Assembly: GCF_002224485.1 (NCBI RefSeq)
Contig: NZ_CP022463.1
Location: forward strand, 3,812,808 to 3,876,807
Direction of reading: 5' to 3'
Length of the DNA: 64,000 nt
Source of the DNA: Sinomonas sp. R1AF57
GTDB taxonomy: Bacteria; Actinomycetota; Actinomycetes; Actinomycetales; Micrococcaceae
Each line of letters starts with the position of its first letter. Position 1 is the first letter of the stretch. Made by a program: the position numbers and the translations under genes. The notes beneath the pieces are model-generated. The model worked only from the letters and a program-made list of their open reading frames with translations. It did no database searches and was not told where the DNA came from. Shown one piece after another: positions 58,786 to 64,000 of this stretch.

Positions 58786-58814
58786 GTGATCCAGCTCTCT
58801 CCTATGGGGATCAC
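58786..58814. promoter_or_regulatory. Candidate operator upstream of the iron alcohol dehydrogenase
   Basis: Inverted repeat GTGATCC-N15-GGATCAC in the 131-base gap between the PucR-type regulator gene and the alcohol dehydrogenase gene. It is a possible binding site for that regulator. Confidence 0.4.
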
Positions 58815-58851
58815 AGCCACAACAGAGCGGTTCCTATGTGGTCAGACAACA

Positions 58852-60780
58852 TCAGCTCGAGCTGCCTGCAGAACCTTTCCTCCCGACGGACTTGAGCCGC
58901 CAGAGCTGCAGCGCCACGTGGACGTCCAAGGTCCGGCTGCCCCGCCGCCAGCCCTCTCCCAGCACTGCGTCGATCCGCTGCAGCCGCTGGCGCAGCGTAT
59001 TCGCGTGGATGTGGAGGGAGTCAGCGGCCACCGCCAGAGCGCCATCGCTCTCCAGAAAACGCCACGCGGTGAGTGTCAGCTCGGTGCCGCGCCGCTGGTC
59101 GTAGTCCAACAGCGGGCCGATCTGCGCGGCCAGCAGCTGCTCGGTGAAGTGGCTCCCCATGGCGCCGAGGAGCATGCCGGCTGTGCCGAGGGCCGCCCTG
59201 TCCGCCGCCTCGCCAGCACGCGAGAGGGCCAGCAGGGCCGCGAGCACGGCCTGAGCCTCGGCGTGCCCGGACGCGAGGGCAGCGAAGCCGGCAACCGGCT
59301 GCGAGGAGCCAAGGGTTGCCGTGATGCGGTGCCGGCGCAGGGCGGCGAGGAAGGACTCGCCGCCGTCGTCATCGGGGCGGGCAGGCTCGATCAGGCACAG
59401 ATGGGCCTCGTGCAGGGCCACGATCCCAGGACGCCCTTCCATCTCGCGCCGGAGGACAGCAAGGGCCCGGTGACGCTGATCCTCTTCCACGCCGATGACC
59501 CTCGCCACGAGGCGGACGCTGCCGCTGAGACCAAACTGGCTGGCGCGTCGGGCGACGGAGACGGAGTCCTGGGGGCGGGAGCTCAGCAGCTCGTCAATCA
59601 GCTCCAGCTGGAGCCTGTACTGCGCGTCCTGGAACGTCCGCTCGAAGAGCAGGGCGACGCTGAGCACGAGGGCGCTGCGCTCCAGCACTGCGATCTGGGC
59701 CGGGCCGAGTTCGCCGACCACGATCAGGGACGCGAGCTGCTGTTCGCCTGCCACGGCGGACATCAAGGTCAGCTCTCGCCCGCCGGCCGTGAAGAGCACG
59801 GGGGCGGTGCTCGCGGCGGACTCCTGCGCCGCCGCGAGCACCTCGGGGACCGCGTACTCGGCGTCGGCGTTGAATCCTTCCAGGCTCTCCCCGAGTGGCG
59901 AGATCGCCGCAACATCCTTTCCCAGTGCCCCGCGCAGCAGCTTGTGAAGTTCGGGCAGCGTGTTCGGGGCGGCCAGCGCTTCCATGAGGCGGCGGTCGAT
60001 GCTGGAGAGCTCCTCGAGCGCCCGCACTGTCGCGAGATTCTGCTGTTGGGCCCGGTCCAGCTCGGCTAGGGCGTCTGCCATCTCGCTGAAGTGCCTGGCA
60101 TTCTCGAGGGCCACGGCGGCGTGGGTGCCGAGGGACTCCATGAGGGCAACGTCTTCACTGCTGAACTCGTGCGGGTGGCGGTCGGCGACGAGCAGGGCGC
60201 CGATCACCTTGCCCTCCACGCGGAGCGGGACGCCCATGATCGCGCGGACCCCCTCGGCCTCAACCGCACGGTCGCTGGACTCGAGGTGCGACTTGGTGCG
60301 GTCCGCCGGGTAGTCGGAGCTCTGCGAGGGTGCCTCACCGGTGGCCACGGCGCCCAGCACCCCGGCACCGAGCGGCATGCGGATGTTGCGGAAGAGGGCC
60401 GTCGTCGCCCCGTCGGTGACCCGGATGTATGACTCGCCCGTCTTGTAGTCGTTGAGGCTCAGATAGGCCAGATCCGTTCCCATCAGCGCACGGGTGCGCC
60501 GGACGATCGCTTTGAGGATCGCCTCCACATCGCGGATGGCGGTCAGGTCCGTTGCTGTGTCGTACAGCACCCGGAGCAGGCTCTCCCGCCGACGTGCCTC
60601 GGAGAGCTGCGAGTGCAGGCCGCGGGCTGCCCTTGCCGCCACCTCGTCGATGCGGCCCTCCTCGAGCCATCGGGAGAGGCGCGGCTCAAGCGTCCCGGCC
60701 GGCACGCCCGACTCCAGGAGGGACAGGAGCTCCCCGGTGATCGGGCCGTCGGTGGCCCTGGCACTGCCCTTGGCATCCAC
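58852..60780 (-). CDS. GAF-domain PucR/CdaR-type transcriptional regulator
   Basis: A 642-residue regulator. A GAF sensory domain occupies about 80-225 (DVEAILKAIVRRTRALMGTD, GVPLRVEGKVIGALLVADR), a coiled-coil-like helix follows (ENARHFSEMADALAELDRAQQQN), then a variable middle part. The C-terminal PucR-type HTH lies at about 575-630 (LTLTAWRFLESDGALAVAADSLHIHANTLRQRLQRI). This architecture activates small catabolic operons on binding a metabolite; the target is probably the downstream dehydrogenase-permease genes in the same direction. GTG start at 60780 with no clear ribosome site. Confidence 0.88.
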   Translation of the reverse strand: MDAKGSARATDGPITGELLSLLESGVPAGTLEPRLSRWLEEGRIDEVAARAARGLHSQLSEARRRESLLRVLYDTATDLTAIRDVEAILKAIVRRTRALMGTDLAYLSLNDYKTGESYIRVTDGATTALFRNIRMPLGAGVLGAVATGEAPSQSSDYPADRTKSHLESSDRAVEAEGVRAIMGVPLRVEGKVIGALLVADRHPHEFSSEDVALMESLGTHAAVALENARHFSEMADALAELDRAQQQNLATVRALEELSSIDRRLMEALAAPNTLPELHKLLRGALGKDVAAISPLGESLEGFNADAEYAVPEVLAAAQESAASTAPVLFTAGGRELTLMSAVAGEQQLASLIVVGELGPAQIAVLERSALVLSVALLFERTFQDAQYRLQLELIDELLSSRPQDSVSVARRASQFGLSGSVRLVARVIGVEEDQRHRALAVLRREMEGRPGIVALHEAHLCLIEPARPDDDGGESFLAALRRHRITATLGSSQPVAGFAALASGHAEAQAVLAALLALSRAGEAADRAALGTAGMLLGAMGSHFTEQLLAAQIGPLLDYDQRRGTELTLTAWRFLESDGALAVAADSLHIHANTLRQRLQRIDAVLGEGWRRGSRTLDVHVALQLWRLKSVGRKGSAGSSS

Positions 60781-60832
60781 GCAGCCATGCTAAGGCGCCG
60801 CTTCAGCTCCCGGGGTCCTCCAAGAGGTCAGG

Positions 60833-62539
60833 CTAGAGCCTCTTGCCCGCGTCGAGGGAGGCGGCCATGAACTCGGCGATAACCTTCTGGGAGATGGCGA
60901 CGTCGAGGACGAACACGCCGTCCTCGCCCGTGGCGAGCCACTCCCTGAGGGACTCGAGGTCGGCGAGGGTGTGGGCCTTCGCACCGCGCGCGCCGAGGGC
61001 GCGCCCGAGCGCCGCGAAGTCGACCTCGTCGATGAGCATCGCCGTGGGGTCCAGCCCCTTGGAGGCGTACTGGTGCAGCTCGGCGCCGTAGGCGGAGTCA
61101 TTGAGCACGACGACGACGCCGCGCCGCGTGGCCCGCAGGAAGGTCTCGAGATCGGCCAGGCCCATGAGCCCGCCGCCGTCGCCGGTGACGAGCACGGTGG
61201 TGCGGTCCGGGCGGGCGGCGGAGACACCGGCGGCGGAGCCGAAGCCGAGCCCGATGCTCTGGAACGCGGTGCCGACCAGCACCATGGCCCTCGGATCCGG
61301 GACCGACAGGTACATCGGCGCCCAGCCGATGAAGTGCCCGCCGTCCATGACCACCGACCGCTCCGTCGGGAGGATCTCCTCGAGCGCGGCGACGACGGCG
61401 CGCGGGTTGAGCCGCCCGTCGGGGCCGAATTCGGCAGGGTCCTCGACCGGCTCGGCGGAGTGGAAGGCCGCGTCGGCGGCCTCGGGCACCCGCGCCCGCC
61501 ACGTCCGGGCGGCGTCCGCCGCGGGGATGCGCTCGGCCAGACCGGCCAGGGCTGGGGCCAGGTCGGCGCGGAGGTAGTCGGTGACCTGCGGGTGGGCGAG
61601 GTCCTCCGCGGGCTCGTTGTCGATCCGGATCACCCGGGCACCCTCGGGGAACAGCGTGCCGTAGCGGGACTGGAAGGCATTCAGCGACGCGCCGGCCACG
61701 AGGACGACGTCGGCCTGCCGCGCGAGCTCGAGGCGGTGGGCCCGCGTGAACCCGCCCGCCACGCCGAGGTCCCACGGCGAGTCGACCACGCCGACGGCCA
61801 TGACCGAGGTCATGAACAGCGCACCGAGCCGGTCGCCGAGCTCGCGCAGGGGCGCCGCGGCGTCGGCCAGGACAACCCCGCGGCCGGCGAGCACGAGCGG
61901 GCGTTCCGCGGCGCGGAGAAGGTCGGCGATCCGGTCCAGGTCGGCGGGGTCGGCGTGCCACGCGGGCTTGGCCGGCAGTGGCTCGAGCCCGGACTGCTCG
62001 GCAGCCAGGGGCGCGGTGCCGACGTCGTAGGGGATGGCGAGGACCACGGGCTGGACGGTCTGGAGGGCGAGGTCGAACGCGCGGTGCGCGACAGCGGCCG
62101 CGTTCTGCGGGGTCGCCACGAGGGTGGTGACCCCGACCGCCGCCGCCGCCATCGTCTGGTCGATGTCGAAGGGCCGGGGCCCGGTGGTCGGGGCATCCCC
62201 GACCACGAGGACGAGGGGGATGCGGGCCAGGCGCGCCTCGGCCAGGGCGGTGTAGGTGTTCGTGAAGCCCGCCCCGTAGGTGGTCGTGGCGACGCCGACC
62301 GTGCCGGTCGCCCGGTGCCACGCGTCCGCCATCGTGACGGTCGCGGCCTCGTGCCGGGCGGAGGTGAAGGGGAAGCCGGCGTAGGTCAGGTGGCTGATCA
62401 GGTGGGCGTTGCCGTTGCCCATGAGCCCGAACAGGTGCTGGGCGCGCTCCGCGATCACGTCCGCCACGGCGGTGGAGACGGTCGGGGCGCTCCCGGCGCC
62501 GGCGGATGCGGTCTGCTGGGAATCGGTGGCGGTGGTCAT
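60833..62539 (-). CDS. Thiamine-diphosphate enzyme, acetolactate synthase-like
   Basis: A 568-residue three-domain ThDP enzyme. The N-terminal PYR domain has the catalytic Glu in SARHEAATVTMADAWHR, the central domain is Rossmann-like (RPLVLAGRGVVLADAAAPL), and the C-terminal PP domain has the ThDP/Mg motif GDGGGLMGLADLETFLRA...LNDSAYG. The family covers acetolactate synthase, benzoylformate and other 2-keto acid decarboxylases and glyoxylate carboligase; the lack of a small subunit gene argues against biosynthetic acetolactate synthase. It lies 52 bases upstream of the PucR-type regulator, same strand. GGAGG precedes the ATG at 62539. Substrate unknown. Confidence 0.85.
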   Translation of the reverse strand: MTTATDSQQTASAGAGSAPTVSTAVADVIAERAQHLFGLMGNGNAHLISHLTYAGFPFTSARHEAATVTMADAWHRATGTVGVATTTYGAGFTNTYTALAEARLARIPLVLVVGDAPTTGPRPFDIDQTMAAAAVGVTTLVATPQNAAAVAHRAFDLALQTVQPVVLAIPYDVGTAPLAAEQSGLEPLPAKPAWHADPADLDRIADLLRAAERPLVLAGRGVVLADAAAPLRELGDRLGALFMTSVMAVGVVDSPWDLGVAGGFTRAHRLELARQADVVLVAGASLNAFQSRYGTLFPEGARVIRIDNEPAEDLAHPQVTDYLRADLAPALAGLAERIPAADAARTWRARVPEAADAAFHSAEPVEDPAEFGPDGRLNPRAVVAALEEILPTERSVVMDGGHFIGWAPMYLSVPDPRAMVLVGTAFQSIGLGFGSAAGVSAARPDRTTVLVTGDGGGLMGLADLETFLRATRRGVVVVLNDSAYGAELHQYASKGLDPTAMLIDEVDFAALGRALGARGAKAHTLADLESLREWLATGEDGVFVLDVAISQKVIAEFMAASLDAGKRL

Positions 62540-62735
62540 CTGGCCCCTCCTCGATGATGTGCTGCGCATCGGTTCTCGATGACGGTAGGTGTGAAGAGCG
62601 TCACTGCACAAGCGGGCACATTAGGACGGTGCACGATGTCACTTATGCACGGTGGAAGCGGCTCTTGATGTGGCAATTTGTTTGACCGACTCGGCCGCCC
62701 TGCCAGATGCCGCCGCTGCGCGCTAGCCTCGTAGG

Positions 62736-64000
62736 GTGACTGAGGGGGCCCGGACTCCTCCGGCGGGCGCGGCCGCCGAGCACGCGCCCGGTGGCGCGCA
62801 CCCGCCGTCGGACGGGATGCGCGTCTTCGTCGCCCTGCTCGCCAACACGATGGTCGCGAACGTCACGACAAGCTACCTCTGGTTCGCCCTCACCTTCTGG
62901 GTCTACCTCGAGACGCGGTCCGTGCTGGCCACCGGGATCGTGGGCGGCGCGTACATGCTGCTGGTCGCGGTGTTCGCGATGTACTTCGGGACGATGGTCG
63001 ACCGTCACCGGAAGCACCGCGTCATGGTGCTCTCGAGCGTCGTCCCGCTCGGGGCGTTCCTCGTGGCCGCCGCGGTCTACCTGCTCCAGCCCGAGTCCGC
63101 GATCGTGGACCTCGGCGGGATGTGGTTCTGGATCTTCTCAGGCGTCATCCTGCTCGGCTCAGTCGTGGAGCAGCTGCGCAACATCGCGCTCTCGACGACG
63201 GTGACCCTCCTGGTGCCGGTGGAGCGGCATGCGAACGCCAACGGCATGGTGGGCACCGTCCAGGGGCTGGCGTTCATCACGACGAGCGTGTTCAGCGGGC
63301 TCTCGGTCGGCCTGCTGGGGATGGGGTGGACGCTGGCGATCGCCGTTGCCCTCACGCTCGTCACGCTCGTGCACCTGATGTTCGTGCGTATCCCCGAAGA
63401 GAAGCCGGCCCCGGAGGGAGGGAAGGCGCCTTCGGTGGACATCCGCGGCAGCCTCGCCGCCATCCGCGGGGTGCCCGGGCTCTTCGCCCTGATCCTGTTC
63501 ACGACCTTCAACAACCTCATCGGCGGCGTCTACATGGCGCTCATGGACCCGTACGGGCTGACGCTGTTCTCGGTGGAGCTCTGGGGCCTCGTCCTGGGCG
63601 TGACGTCCACGGGGTTCCTCATCGGGGGCGCGGCCATCGCGAAGTTCGGGCTGGGCAGGAACCCGGTGCGCACCATGCTGCTCATGGTCGTCGCCATGGG
63701 CCTCCTCGGCGCTCTCTTCACCATCCGCGAGTGGTGGTGGGTCTACGCGCTCGGCATCTTCGCCTACATGATGCTCATCCCCGCCGTCGAGGCCTCCGAG
63801 CAGACTGTGATCCAGCGGGTCGTCCCGTACCGGCGGCAGGGCCGGGTCTTCGGATTCGCCTCCGCGTTCGAGGCCGCGGCAGCGCCGATCACCTCGTTTC
63901 TCATCGCGCCCGTCGCCCAGTTCTGGATCATCCCGTACATGGCATCCGACGGCGGCCGGCAGGCGTGGGGGTGGCTGCTCGGCGAGGGTCAGGCCAGGGG
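62736..64000 (+). CDS. MFS permease, 5' part only
   Basis: Open from the GTG at 62736 to the right edge (421 codons), so the C-terminus is missing. About 11 hydrophobic helices are visible; the motif-A-like loop is FGTMVDRHRKHRVMVL (about 87-102). The region NGMVGTVQGLAFITTSVFSG and the long periplasmic-type loops resemble the MFS_3/enterobactin-exporter-like group. Substrate unknown. A 196-base gap with the repeated element GTGCAC/TGCAC (62630-62650) separates it from the divergent ThDP enzyme gene. The GTG is preceded only by a weak GTAGG. Confidence 0.85.
   Translation, partial: MTEGARTPPAGAAAEHAPGGAHPPSDGMRVFVALLANTMVANVTTSYLWFALTFWVYLETRSVLATGIVGGAYMLLVAVFAMYFGTMVDRHRKHRVMVLSSVVPLGAFLVAAAVYLLQPESAIVDLGGMWFWIFSGVILLGSVVEQLRNIALSTTVTLLVPVERHANANGMVGTVQGLAFITTSVFSGLSVGLLGMGWTLAIAVALTLVTLVHLMFVRIPEEKPAPEGGKAPSVDIRGSLAAIRGVPGLFALILFTTFNNLIGGVYMALMDPYGLTLFSVELWGLVLGVTSTGFLIGGAAIAKFGLGRNPVRTMLLMVVAMGLLGALFTIREWWWVYALGIFAYMMLIPAVEASEQTVIQRVVPYRRQGRVFGFASAFEAAAAPITSFLIAPVAQFWIIPYMASDGGRQAWGWLLGEGQAR

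Overview
The window comes from a high-GC actinobacterium. Codon use, many GTG starts, leaderless-looking promoters, and the mix of actinobacterial families (PaaX-type regulators, MHS permeases, P. stutzeri-type rhamnose isomerase, bifunctional rhamnulose-phosphate aldolase/dehydrogenase) fit a soil Micrococcaceae such as Arthrobacter or Sinomonas. The genus is inference. I saw no rRNA, tRNA, CRISPR array, transposase or phage gene. Both edges cut genes: a lipase maturation factor at the left and an MFS permease at the right.

Layout. (a) 1-5063, housekeeping: lipase maturation factor, a fluoride channel pair (crcB/fluC), a dienelactone hydrolase, and a DHA2-type drug exporter with a divergent TetR repressor. 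(b) 5145-28628, a roughly 23 kb aromatic-compound island bracketed by two paralogous GntR/FCD regulators. It holds an extradiol dioxygenase/FAH hydrolase/FAD hydroxylase operon, an ABC importer, and a leftward operon of a two-component flavin hydroxylase (HpaB type), an MmgE/PrpD protein and a flavin reductase fused to a GntR regulator. It also holds an MHS permease with an NtaA-like monooxygenase, a LysR regulator, and a VAO-type phenol oxidase/Baeyer-Villiger monooxygenase/esterase operon. Two decayed genes (an aldehyde dehydrogenase and a zinc alcohol dehydrogenase) lie inside it. (c) 28658-30010, an orphan ParA-like ATPase. (d) 30145-34155, kynA-kynU, which convert tryptophan to anthranilate, followed by two adjacent PaaX-family regulators. 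(e) 34210-46785, a double sugar locus. One arm (KdgK, Eda, KduI, KduD, GH105, MHS permease) handles unsaturated uronate from pectin. The other arm (RhaM, RhaI, RhaDE, RhaB, LacI) handles L-rhamnose. (f) 46821-54452, a CoA-dependent aromatic pathway: RidA, FAH hydrolase, cupin, TesB, 2-aminobenzoate-type CoA ligase, the fused monooxygenase/ene-reductase, and a small thioesterase. (g) 54551-62539, a leftward module of MHS permease, succinate-semialdehyde-type dehydrogenase, iron alcohol dehydrogenase, PucR-type regulator and a ThDP enzyme. A partial rightward MFS gene ends the window.

How the parts connect. The near-identical palindromes TTGACG-N2-CGTCA upstream of kynA and between RidA and the FAH gene suggest that (d) and (f) form one tryptophan-kynurenine-anthranilate-CoA route under a PaaX-type regulator. 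In (b), VAO oxidase + BVMO with the 4-hydroxyacetophenone-monooxygenase N-terminal extension + esterase suggests conversion of a 4-alkylphenol through 4-hydroxyacetophenone to hydroquinone. In (e), three LacI-type operators flank the divergent arms, as expected for one regulator controlling both halves of a rhamnogalacturonan disaccharide. In (g), the enzymes suggest 4-hydroxybutyrate -> succinate semialdehyde -> succinate. All substrate assignments are inference from family and context.
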